In this document: piece by piece, positions 34,937 through 43,011 of the stretch | How the letters are laid out: every line of letters starts with the position of its first letter | How positions within the stretch are numbered: position 1 is the stretch's first letter | Notes under the pieces: model-generated | What the model was told of the DNA's origin: nothing | The model's input: only the letters and a program-made list of their open reading frames with translations | Database searches by the model: none | NCBI GenBank assembly: GCA_037446915.1 | Contig: JBBIHP010000008.1 | Coordinates: 1 to 48,954, forward strand | DNA length: 48,954 nt | Source of the DNA: DSXH01 sp037446915 | GTDB taxonomy: Bacteria > Bacteroidota > Ignavibacteria > Ignavibacteriales > Melioribacteraceae | Direction: 5' to 3' | Translations under genes and position numbers: made by a program

Positions 34937-36160
34937 TCAAGTAATAATTTCCGCTTTCATCAAAACTATTTTAAAAGTGGTCCCTTCATTAATAACAGAA
35001 TTTTTAACAAAAATTTTTCCCTTGTGATAATTTTCAATAATCCTCTTTGATAAACTTAATCCAAGTCCCCAACCTCTCCGTTTGGTTGAATAACCCGGAC
35101 GGAAAATTTCTTTTCTTTTATTGTGCTCAATTCCTTTTCCATTATCCGAAACTTCAATCTCAAGGTTCTTTTTACTATCTGAAACTACAAAATTAATTTT
35201 TCCCTCTTTGTTCTCTATTGCATCAAGTGCGTTCTTAATAAGATTTTCAATTACCCATTCAAAGAGTTCGGGATTCAATTTTGCTTTTATATTTTTATCT
35301 CCTTCAACTGTTATATCAACATTTTTACCTAATTGCGGAAGACGTCGTTCAAAATATTTTATCACTCGTTCAATAGAATTCATGGGAGAGTCGTTAACCA
35401 ACTCCGGCTTAGAACCGATTTTCGAAAACCGAATTGTTATTTTATTTAATCGGGTAAGATCATTATTTATCTCTTCAACACAGTCTAAAACTTTATTCGG
35501 ATTATCAAAGTTCATTTTTAAAATTTCCGTCCAGCCGAGTAAACTAGAAATTGGTGTGCCAAGCTGGTGAGCAGTTTCTTTTGCCATACCTACCCAGATA
35601 TTACTTTGCTCACTTCTTTTAATGTAGCTAAAACTTGAATATGCAATTGTAATAAAAAGAAGTGCAAATATAATTTGAAGATAAGGGTAGTATTTTAATT
35701 TTCTAATTATCTCTGAATCACCAAAATAGATTTTTTGAATTATTGTGCCATCTGGTGTTTTAACATTAATAGGCAGGTGAGTTTCGCTAAGTTCTGTTAG
35801 CTTTTTCTTTAAAAAATTTTCAATCTTTATTTCGCTCAATCCCTTATCAATATTAATATTTTTATATCCGCTTCCTTCTTTAGTTGATATTATATTGTCA
35901 TTTCCGTCTGTAACGATCATCGGGAAATCAATTCGGAGAATTATATTTTCAAATATAAATGTAAAATCACTTGAGATGTTATCCGAACTTGTAGCATATT
36001 CCAGACTGTTTGCATAAAGCTGAACAATCTGGCGCTCTCTTTCCTGGAGTTTATTAACAAGGTCCTGAGTATAAAAAAGTGTTCCTATTGCAATTGTTGC
36101 TCCAATTACGACAAGAATAAGTTTTAAGTTCATTGTGGTTGGATTGCTATTAAGCTTCAT
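34937..36160 (-). CDS. Orphan sensor histidine kinase
   Basis: A 407-residue membrane kinase. Two membrane helices (about 11-30 and 158-179) enclose a ~125-residue extracytoplasmic sensor region. The cytoplasmic part has H198 in AKETAHQLGTPISSL, a HQLGTP-type dimerisation box, then the ATPase motifs N-box ENLIKNALDAI, DNGKGIE and GWGLGLSLSKRI. A start at Met10 is also possible. No response regulator is adjacent. It begins 82 bases downstream of the purA stop, so partner and signal are unknown. Confidence 0.88.
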   Translation of the reverse strand: MKLNSNPTTMNLKLILVVIGATIAIGTLFYTQDLVNKLQERERQIVQLYANSLEYATSSDNISSDFTFIFENIILRIDFPMIVTDGNDNIISTKEGSGYKNINIDKGLSEIKIENFLKKKLTELSETHLPINVKTPDGTIIQKIYFGDSEIIRKLKYYPYLQIIFALLFITIAYSSFSYIKRSEQSNIWVGMAKETAHQLGTPISSLLGWTEILKMNFDNPNKVLDCVEEINNDLTRLNKITIRFSKIGSKPELVNDSPMNSIERVIKYFERRLPQLGKNVDITVEGDKNIKAKLNPELFEWVIENLIKNALDAIENKEGKINFVVSDSKKNLEIEVSDNGKGIEHNKRKEIFRPGYSTKRRGWGLGLSLSKRIIENYHKGKIFVKNSVINEGTTFKIVLMKAEIIT

Positions 36161-36242
36161 ATAATTCTCACATAGATATCAAATTCAATTACAAATTAAT
36201 AAATGTAATCGCGATATGAAATGAGAGAATTATTGACAAAGA

Positions 36243-37511
36243 TTATAATTCGATAGTCTGGAGTCTTCTTGGACCAACCGAAATAAGACTTATCTCAAAT
36301 CCACTTTGATGCGAAATAAATGAAAGATAATCTTTTGCAGCGGATGGTAATTCATCGTAATATTTTGCATTAGAAATATCAGATTTCCATCCGGGTAAAG
36401 TCTCGTAAATCGGTTTAACTTGCATCATCTGGTTTACATCGGTAGGATATGATTTTAATTGTTTACCGTTAATTTCGTAAGCGACACAAACTTTAATTTC
36501 GTCCAGGTAACTAAGAACATCAAGTTTGGTAATAGCAACTCTCTCAATGCCATTTATCATTCTTGAATAATTAACTAAGAAAGCGTCAAACCATCCGCAT
36601 CTTCTTGGTCTTCCGGTTGTTGCACCAAACTCGGCACCAACGTCTCTCAATTTATTCCCTTCATCACCAAACATTTCAGTAGGAAAAGGACCCAAACCGA
36701 CACGTGTTGTATATGCTTTAACTATTCCAATAACAGAACTTATTTTTGTTGGCGGAATACCAGACCCTGTGCAAGCTCCACCGGAAGTTGGGTTAGACGA
36801 TGTTACAAACGGGTATGTGCCATGGTCAATATCTAAAAGTGTTCCCTGGGCACCTTCAAGCAGAATTGATTTGCCATCGGTCATTGCACTAAGGAGGTAA
36901 GTCGGTACATCGGTTATATATTTATCTATTTTCTGATCAAACTCAAGGTATTCGTTAATTATATCATCAACATTAAGTTCCTCGTGGTTATAGACTTTTC
37001 TTAGAATATTATTTTTTTCTTCGATGTTAGTTTTAATTTTTTCTTCCAGAACGGATCTATCTAACAAATCGACAATTCTAATTCCTTTGCGTGCATATTT
37101 ATCGATATAACATGGACCGATACCTCTTCCTGTTGTTCCAATTTTTGTAGAGGTGTTCTCATTAATTGAATCGAGTAGCTTATGATATGGCATAATTAGA
37201 TGAGCATTCTGGCTAATAAATAAGCGTCCTTTGATGCTGATGCCAGAGTTCTCTAACAATTGAATTTCATCAAGCAATGCTTTCGGATCAATTACAACTC
37301 CGTTACCAATAACACAAACAACATTGTCTCGTAGAATTCCCGATGGAATAAGGTGAAGTATATATTGACGGTCTCCTATTTGAACTGTATGTCCGGCATT
37401 AGCACCGCCCTGGTATCGGACGACTATATCAAATTTTTTGCTAAGGATATCAACTATTTTGCCTTTACCTTCATCGCCCCATTGGCTGCCAACAATAATA
37501 CTAACACTCAT
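36243..37511 (-). CDS. purA: Adenylosuccinate synthase
   Basis: PurA converts IMP, aspartate and GTP to adenylosuccinate, the first committed step to AMP. The 422-residue length is normal. The GTP loop GSQWGDEGKGKIVD is at 8-21 with NAGHT following, and GVVIDPKAL, TGRGIGPCYIDK, LLEGAQGTLLDID and TGRPRRCGWFD are all present. The upstream 147 bases contain a 12-bp inverted repeat (37560-37648). Confidence 0.97.
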   Translation of the reverse strand: MSVSIIVGSQWGDEGKGKIVDILSKKFDIVVRYQGGANAGHTVQIGDRQYILHLIPSGILRDNVVCVIGNGVVIDPKALLDEIQLLENSGISIKGRLFISQNAHLIMPYHKLLDSINENTSTKIGTTGRGIGPCYIDKYARKGIRIVDLLDRSVLEEKIKTNIEEKNNILRKVYNHEELNVDDIINEYLEFDQKIDKYITDVPTYLLSAMTDGKSILLEGAQGTLLDIDHGTYPFVTSSNPTSGGACTGSGIPPTKISSVIGIVKAYTTRVGLGPFPTEMFGDEGNKLRDVGAEFGATTGRPRRCGWFDAFLVNYSRMINGIERVAITKLDVLSYLDEIKVCVAYEINGKQLKSYPTDVNQMMQVKPIYETLPGWKSDISNAKYYDELPSAAKDYLSFISHQSGFEISLISVGPRRLQTIEL

Positions 37512-37559
37512 TATTTCCCCGACTATTAAGATTGTGAATAAATGGTAGGTGTAATTAAA

Positions 37560-37648
37560 GGTTGTTCTAAAAAAATTTTGGATTCGGTAAAAAACTCTTT
37601 TAACAAATTAATTAATCGAGAAATTCATTTAAAAACTTTAGAACAACC
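37560..37648. repeat. Long-range inverted repeat upstream of purA
   Basis: GGTTGTTCTAAA (37560-37571) and its exact complement TTTAGAACAACC (37637-37648) are separated by 65 A/T-rich bases. An 8-bp pair AATTCATT/AATGAATT (37622-37629 and 37652-37659) interleaves with it, reaching the STAS stop codon. There is no T-run, so this is not a standard terminator. It could form a purA leader structure or a mini-element end pair. Confidence 0.5.
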
Positions 37649-37658
37649 CCTAATGAAT

Positions 37659-37997
37659 TTATTTAAAGCTATTAACAGCTTCGTCAACGGAATTAAAGTG
37701 CTCAAAAATTGTTATTAATTTTGTAATAACAAGTAAGCTTTCAATTTTTTCGGTAGCATTAGCAAGTTTAAGAGATCCGCCACCATTTTTCATTGTAGTA
37801 TATCCGCTTATAAGCATGCCTAAGCCCGAACTGTTCATGAATTTGCAATCTGCAAGATCAACTACAACATTTTTTTTGTTTTCATCTAATAATTTATGGA
37901 GTAGGTCGCTAAATTCCTGAGCTTCTGGACCACCCATTACATTACCCTTTAATTCAATAATTACTGCACCGTATTTTTCTGTTGTTTTAATTTTCAT
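37659..37997 (-). CDS. STAS-domain anti-sigma factor antagonist
   Basis: A 112-residue single STAS domain of the SpoIIAA/RsbV type. The site FMNSSGLGML (53-62) contains the serine (S57) that RsbW-type kinases phosphorylate and SpoIIE-type phosphatases dephosphorylate. A strong AAGGAGA site precedes the ATG. It is transcribed divergently from the ECF/partner-switch operon, which holds a second STAS gene, so it may be an alternative partner of the same kinase. Confidence 0.85.
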   Translation of the reverse strand: MKIKTTEKYGAVIIELKGNVMGGPEAQEFSDLLHKLLDENKKNVVVDLADCKFMNSSGLGMLISGYTTMKNGGGSLKLANATEKIESLLVITKLITIFEHFNSVDEAVNSFK

Positions 37998-38182
37998 TTG
38001 TTCTCCTTAGGATTTACTAAAATTGTTTACAAACTACCTATAAGTTAAGATTTTTTTATTAAAAAAGGTTATTGCGTATTATCCTTTATAAATATTTATA
38101 TTGGCAAATAAGTTATTGAATACTGTAGAAAAAATACAGTTTTATACATTTCATTTCAAACATTTTGTTTAATTTTGGTACC

Positions 38183-38210
38183 GGAACATTACTTTAAAGT
38201 TATCGTCTAA
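38183..38210 (+). promoter_or_regulatory. ECF-type promoter (GGAAC N16 CGTCTAA)
   Basis: GGAAC at 38183-38187 and CGTCTAA at 38204-38210 are separated by exactly 16 bases, the classic ECF-sigma-dependent promoter form. It lies directly before the ECF sigma gene, implying autoregulation. The expected start site, about six bases after the -10 element, falls on or next to the ATG at 38215, so the transcript is probably leaderless. Confidence 0.7.
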
Positions 38211-38214
38211 AATA

Positions 38215-38814
38215 ATGGATTTACAAAAAGATAGGGAAAATAATAATCCTGGTGAAGTCTATGCGGAACAGGATGAGGATTTTATTCTAATTAGAAGTTT
38301 CATTAACGGGAATGAATCCACGTTTAGGACTTTAGTAATAAAGCATAAGGAAAAGGTTAGAAATCTTGTCTTTATTACTTTAGGCGATACTGAATATGTT
38401 GATGACATTTCCCAGGATGTATTTATAAGTGTTTATCACAAAATTAAAGAATTCAGGTTCGAGTCTAAGTTTACAACCTGGCTTTATCGTATTACAGTTA
38501 ATAAGTGCAGGGATTATTTAAGAAAGAAAAAAGTTAGAAGCATTTTTGTCCCGATTGGAGATTATGATAGAGAATATCCAACCGGTCCACATTCGGAAAA
38601 TTATGATATACCGCAGCTTGTTCAAAATGCGATTGCTAAATTACCTGAGAAACTGAAGGTGCCTTTAGTGTTGCGGGATATAGACGGATTAAGTTATAAA
38701 GAGATTGCAGACCAATTGGGAACAGAAGTTGGGACAATAAAATCAAGGATATTCCGTGCAAGGGAACATTTGAAATTTTTATTGGAACCTTATCAAAAAG
38801 AGTTAAGAGCTTAA
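38215..38814 (+). CDS. ECF-family RNA polymerase sigma factor
   Basis: A 199-residue group IV sigma factor. Region 2 covers about 22-95 (FRTLVIKHKEKVRNL, DISQDVFISVYHKI, FTTWLYRITVNKCRDYLRKKK). Region 4 covers about 130-190, with LPEKLKVPLVLRDIDGLSYKEIA and the helix-turn-helix GTEVGTIKSRIFRARE. No alternative start codon fits downstream, so the ATG at 38215 is used although it abuts the promoter -10. The stop is immediately followed by the ATG of the next gene. No ZAS-type anti-sigma is adjacent; the next gene is an unrecognised membrane protein. Confidence 0.92.
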   Translation: MDLQKDRENNNPGEVYAEQDEDFILIRSFINGNESTFRTLVIKHKEKVRNLVFITLGDTEYVDDISQDVFISVYHKIKEFRFESKFTTWLYRITVNKCRDYLRKKKVRSIFVPIGDYDREYPTGPHSENYDIPQLVQNAIAKLPEKLKVPLVLRDIDGLSYKEIADQLGTEVGTIKSRIFRAREHLKFLLEPYQKELRA

Positions 38815-40110
38815 ATGGAAGAGACAAATAGTAAAAATAGATTTAATGAATTAGTAAAAAGGTATTTGCCGGTAGCGAGTATTATTCTATTAACTTTTCT
38901 ACTGATGGTCTTTTTCCGTTCCCATAAGCGTAGTATTAGTAAGTTGATTGAAGAGGGAAAAAATAATTTAATATCTTTTTATGCCCAGAATTTGAAACCA
39001 CTTTTTGCCTCTACCGAAATAACGAATGAGGATATATTTAATTTTGCTCTTTATCAAAGTTTACCAATTGATAAGGATAACAAAAAATTATTACTCGTTT
39101 CTCACGAAGGAGCAGATAATCGTGTATTCGAAGTAAAACCGGCTTCGTATATTCCATATACTAATAATTATGAGCGCTTTGCCGATTATCTTGAATTATC
39201 ACCTGATGAAAAATATAGCGTCGATTCAATTCTGGGTGCCTATAAAAAGGAAATATACTTATCTATTCTTAAAAGCGACCAAAATGCAATTGCCATAAAT
39301 CCACAATTAGGTGATTTACAAAAAGCAGTTTTAGCTGATCTTATTGCATTCTCTGAGAAAGTGAATAGAAATAAAACATACGAGATTTTTCCAATAAACA
39401 ATAAAACCTTCAATGTAGAAAACCTCAGATCATTTGCACTATCAGCGAAAGAAATCCCTAATAATGATTACATTTTTATTACTCCCGATACTGTTTTTCA
39501 AACTGAATTTAAATTTGACACAAAAGCTATTGACAAACTTTCAGATATTGATCTTAATAAACATCTTGCCGCTAATAATATGAAAGATAATTTCCGGATT
39601 GACATCGATTTTGATAACACCCGCAAGAACAGGGAAAAGATAAGGATAAAACCAGGGACTGGAATTTTTCATCAAATGGATTCGAATAAGGTAAGAGTAA
39701 TTGTCCCGATACCGAAAATTCCGGCAATACATTATACCCGGATAGAGGATAGCATAAAAGTAAATCTGGAAAAAGCTGCAGATAAATTGAAAATGCTTTC
39801 ATTCAAATGGGAGTCAGCATTAAAAGAACATCAAAAAGGAGATGTCAATAATCCTCCAAGACCTCCAAGAAGAGGAGAGCCGATACAGTTTCATTTTAAT
39901 TTTAATCCGGAAGAATTTGCCAAACATGCCGCAGATATTGCAAAGGGTAACTTCAAAGAGTGGGAAAAGTTGGGTATTGTAATGGATTCATTAGGAAAAA
40001 AATTGGAGAAGACTTTTTCAGATTCCCTTAAGAGAGTAAATAAGAATTATGAAAGAGCTATGCGTAAAAAACAGAGCGTGAATATCAACCCGCGGGACAC
40101 AGTGAAATAA
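38815..40110 (+). CDS. Unrecognised single-pass membrane protein next to ECF sigma factor
   Basis: I do not recognise the family. The 431-residue protein has a short cytoplasmic N-terminus (about 1-17), one membrane helix (about 18-35) and a large, probably periplasmic C-terminal part. The distal half is charged and helical, with a proline-rich NNPPRPPRRGEP stretch near 343-354. It starts directly after the ECF stop codon, the position normally held by an anti-sigma factor. However, it has no visible zinc-binding HxxxCxxC motif and its cytoplasmic part is very short. It may regulate the sigma factor or sense envelope state. It precedes the first RsbU-like phosphatase by 32 bases. Confidence 0.6.
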   Translation: MEETNSKNRFNELVKRYLPVASIILLTFLLMVFFRSHKRSISKLIEEGKNNLISFYAQNLKPLFASTEITNEDIFNFALYQSLPIDKDNKKLLLVSHEGADNRVFEVKPASYIPYTNNYERFADYLELSPDEKYSVDSILGAYKKEIYLSILKSDQNAIAINPQLGDLQKAVLADLIAFSEKVNRNKTYEIFPINNKTFNVENLRSFALSAKEIPNNDYIFITPDTVFQTEFKFDTKAIDKLSDIDLNKHLAANNMKDNFRIDIDFDNTRKNREKIRIKPGTGIFHQMDSNKVRVIVPIPKIPAIHYTRIEDSIKVNLEKAADKLKMLSFKWESALKEHQKGDVNNPPRPPRRGEPIQFHFNFNPEEFAKHAADIAKGNFKEWEKLGIVMDSLGKKLEKTFSDSLKRVNKNYERAMRKKQSVNINPRDTVK

Positions 40111-40142
40111 CTTTATTTATCTAAACGATTAAACTCTTTTTA

Positions 40143-42197
40143 ATGATCAATAACAATCTAAAAAATATTACACGTGCCAAGGGTTTAGAAAATGCGATAG
40201 TTGTTTCAATACTACTTTTTCTATTCTGTTTAATGTTTCCCCAGCATGATTCATTTCTTTTATCATTAATTAACGAAGTACTTGTATCCTTAGTATTATT
40301 TTTTGTTCTTTCATACATCAAACCTCTATTAAGCAGTAAAACCGATTCTCCTTTTACACTTGTACTGAATGCGGGGATACTTGCAGCACTTGTTTTTTCA
40401 ATCATATCTGTTTCCGATTCATTGTTTGGTTCACTTGCTGAAAAGGATGCGAACCTTAATATAATTAACTCGCTCTTTTCAATTATCCTCATATTCATTT
40501 TTATTGTAGCGGTTATCTATATTCTGGCATCATTCAGAGAATTATTTTTTCTTAGACAAAAAAAAGAGCTGAGCATATATTTCAATACTATGCAGGTCTT
40601 CTTTCTTTTAACATTTTTTTCAAATCTGCTTTTAAAAATTGATAAGAATTTCGACTATCCTTATAATTCCTTTTTTGTTGTTTCAATTGTCCTTATAAGC
40701 TTAAACTCCTTGCGTGTAGCCTGGATTGCATTTCTGGTTAAGAAGCAGAAGCTTTATTTATTACTTGTTTCAACAATACTTTCAATTCTGTTCGGACTCA
40801 ATTTTGTTCTTCTATTAAATGAAAGTAATACCATAAGACAAATAATTTTCACTTTTTCACCCGGACTTTATTCCGTTTTAAGTTTAACAATGATTTACGG
40901 AATGATCTATTTCGGTGTGATTTTCTTTACAACTTTATTCCATCTTCCAACAGCAGAAGCATTCGATAGAAAAGCACAGGAAGCTTCTTCACTAATGGAT
41001 TTAACCAAGCTTATAACTCAAGTTTTCGATTTCAAAGAATTGGCAGAAACCGTTACATCTATTACTGCTAAAGTTTGTAATTCATACTCTGCATGGCTTG
41101 TAACTAAGAAGGAAAATGAATATGAGCTTAATTCGGTTCATAACATCTCTTATGTTGATGCTGATAAACTAATAAAAATGCTTCTTGATAACGATGAGAG
41201 CGATCTGCTGCGTGTTCAAACATTTTATTATGATTCAGTCAGTTCAGAATTACGCAGTGAGATGAAGGAATTTAAATCGATTGCTATTGCCCCATTAAAA
41301 TTACATGGTGAGATTAATGGATTTTTATTTACTGCCCGTCAAAAAGATGTAAATTTTGATGAGGATGAAAAAAAATCACTCCAGGCATTTGCAGATTATG
41401 CAACCGTTGCTCTTGAAAATGCTAAACTTTTAGCAGAGTCAATTGAAAAAGAACGTCTTGAAAAAGAACTTGATGTGGCGCGTGATATCCAACGGAAAAT
41501 TCTACCCAATAATGTTCCGCAGTCTAATAATTTTAAAATTGCAGCTCTTTTTGTTCCCGCGTTCGAAGTTGGAGGTGACTATTACGATTTTTTTGAGCTT
41601 GAAGACGATAGACTTGGGTTTATTGTTGCAGATGTCTCAGGCAAGGGTATTTCTGCTTCATTCATAATGGCAGAAGTTAAAGGAATTTTTGAATCCCTCT
41701 CCAAATTAATTCTTAATCCGCGGGACCTTCTTATTAAAGTAAATGAGATTTTAAAAGATAGTCTTGATAAGAAAAGTTTTGTTACGGTTATTTATGGTGT
41801 CCTGGATAAACAATCGGGTGAAATAAATTTTGCAAGAGCAGGTCATCCGCCAGTTTTATTATGTTCGGATAGTAGGGTAGAGAGGTTACAACCTGGTGGA
41901 ATAGGAATTGGGCTTGATTATACAAACGGGTTTGCAAATTCATTAAAAGAAATGCAAATTGTATTAAAGAATGACGATATTCTTGCATTCTATTCGGATG
42001 GAATACCCGAAGCAAAGAATGCCGGGGATGACGATTTCGGATACGAAAGATTCGAGCAAATAATTCTTCAAAACAAAAATAAAAATCTGGACGAGATTAC
42101 AAATATTCTGATGCACGATTTAACCTTGTTCTCAAAAGATCATTCACAGCATGACGACATTACATTAGTATTAATTAAATGGAATAAAAAGAATTAA
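40143..42197 (+). CDS. Membrane SpoIIE/RsbU-type phosphatase with GAF domain
   Basis: A 684-residue protein with about seven or eight membrane helices in the first ~270 residues, a GAF domain (about 290-430), a short coiled-coil linker and a C-terminal PP2C-type SpoIIE phosphatase. Metal-binding motifs are GGDYYDFF, ADVSGKGISAS, ARAGHPPVLL, FYSDGIPEA and HDDITLVLI. RsbU-type enzymes dephosphorylate STAS antagonists; a STAS gene starts 18 bases downstream. The membrane part probably receives the signal, but its ligand is unknown. Confidence 0.88.
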   Translation: MINNNLKNITRAKGLENAIVVSILLFLFCLMFPQHDSFLLSLINEVLVSLVLFFVLSYIKPLLSSKTDSPFTLVLNAGILAALVFSIISVSDSLFGSLAEKDANLNIINSLFSIILIFIFIVAVIYILASFRELFFLRQKKELSIYFNTMQVFFLLTFFSNLLLKIDKNFDYPYNSFFVVSIVLISLNSLRVAWIAFLVKKQKLYLLLVSTILSILFGLNFVLLLNESNTIRQIIFTFSPGLYSVLSLTMIYGMIYFGVIFFTTLFHLPTAEAFDRKAQEASSLMDLTKLITQVFDFKELAETVTSITAKVCNSYSAWLVTKKENEYELNSVHNISYVDADKLIKMLLDNDESDLLRVQTFYYDSVSSELRSEMKEFKSIAIAPLKLHGEINGFLFTARQKDVNFDEDEKKSLQAFADYATVALENAKLLAESIEKERLEKELDVARDIQRKILPNNVPQSNNFKIAALFVPAFEVGGDYYDFFELEDDRLGFIVADVSGKGISASFIMAEVKGIFESLSKLILNPRDLLIKVNEILKDSLDKKSFVTVIYGVLDKQSGEINFARAGHPPVLLCSDSRVERLQPGGIGIGLDYTNGFANSLKEMQIVLKNDDILAFYSDGIPEAKNAGDDDFGYERFEQIILQNKNKNLDEITNILMHDLTLFSKDHSQHDDITLVLIKWNKKN

Positions 42198-42215
42198 AAA
42201 CAAATGGAGTAATTA

Positions 42216-42575
42216 ATGGCGGATTTCAATGTCAACTTACGGGGTGTTGGTTCCGTAAGTGTTATTGATGTTAATGGGTATCTTGATGCTCACACCGCAC
42301 CTGAACTTGAAAATGTATTTAACAAACTGCTTAACGACAAGCACTACAAAGTGGTTGTTAACTTTAACGATCTAAAGTACATAAGCAGTGCAGGTTTAGG
42401 AGTTTTCATGGCTTACGTTGAAACGATGCGTGAAAACAGAGGGGATATCAAGTTCTCTAATATGAAAGAGAATGTTTATAACATTTTCGACCTTCTCGGT
42501 TTCCCGATTTTGTATGAATTCTACAAGGATGAAAACGAAGCAATTAAAAAATTTAGCGAGTTGAGTCAATCTTGA
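42216..42575 (+). CDS. STAS-domain anti-sigma factor antagonist (RsbV/SpoIIAA-like)
   Basis: A 119-residue STAS domain with the phosphorylatable YISSAGLG site at 55-62 (S58 by SpoIIAA alignment). A GGAG site lies seven bases before the ATG. The stop overlaps the TTG start of the RsbW-like kinase gene, the arrangement expected for an antagonist and its kinase. It would bind the kinase when unphosphorylated and free the kinase's target. Confidence 0.92.
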   Translation: MADFNVNLRGVGSVSVIDVNGYLDAHTAPELENVFNKLLNDKHYKVVVNFNDLKYISSAGLGVFMAYVETMRENRGDIKFSNMKENVYNIFDLLGFPILYEFYKDENEAIKKFSELSQS

Positions 42576-43009
42576 TTTATCCCAATAAAAAAATAGAAAA
42601 GGAACTTGTTGTTAAGAGTACTACCGATAATCTTGCACAGGTAAGGGACTTTACAAGAAGAACTGCAGAAGAATGCGGATTTTCAGAAGAGACTGTTGGC
42701 AAGATTGTTTTAGCCGTTGATGAAGCTTGCACAAATATTATTAAACACGCCTATAAATACTCCCCTGATGGAAAAATAGTTATTTCAACTAAATTTGATA
42801 AAGATAGATTTTCAATTTCAATAGTAGATGAAGGAATGCACTTTAATCCTAATAACGTTCCGGAACCAAACATTGTTGAATATTACAAACAAAAGAAAGT
42901 TGGTGGTCTCGGTATTTTTCTTATGAAGAAGCTTATGGATGAAGTCCAGTATTCTACTGTTTCAGGAAATAAAAACGAAGTTATTTTGGTAAAATATCTT
43001 ACCGAATAG
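42572..43009 (+). CDS. RsbW/SpoIIAB-like serine kinase / anti-sigma factor
   Basis: A 145-residue GHKL ATPase. The N-box is VDEACTNIIKHAY (49-61; E51, N55), G1 is VDEG (85-88) and the G2 box is GGLGIFLMKK (111-120). The start must be TTG at 42572, overlapping the STAS stop (TTGA), because no ATG or GTG lies nearby in frame. Family knowledge says such proteins phosphorylate STAS antagonists and sequester a client, often a sigma factor. No SigB/SigF gene is in the window, so the client is open. Confidence 0.9.
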   Translation: MIYPNKKIEKELVVKSTTDNLAQVRDFTRRTAEECGFSEETVGKIVLAVDEACTNIIKHAYKYSPDGKIVISTKFDKDRFSISIVDEGMHFNPNNVPEPNIVEYYKQKKVGGLGIFLMKKLMDEVQYSTVSGNKNEVILVKYLTE

Positions 43010-43011
43010 GA

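Noticed and set aside
35121..35570. 149-codon plus-strand ORF opposite the histidine kinase
   Set aside because: It mirrors the conserved ATPase domain of the kinase, shows no family motif and is explained by antisense codon structure.
38122..38140. ACTGTA/TACAGT hairpin followed by TTTT upstream of the ECF gene
   Set aside because: A 6-bp A/T-rich stem in very A/T-rich DNA is too weak to call a terminator or operator.
40085..40142. Possible second ECF-type promoter before the first phosphatase
   Set aside because: A TATCTAAA stretch resembles the ECF -10 region, but there is no GGAAC at the right distance.
40121..40498. 125-codon minus-strand ORF at the start of the first phosphatase
   Set aside because: The forward frame encodes clear membrane helices of the phosphatase; the reverse frame has only low-complexity polar sequence.
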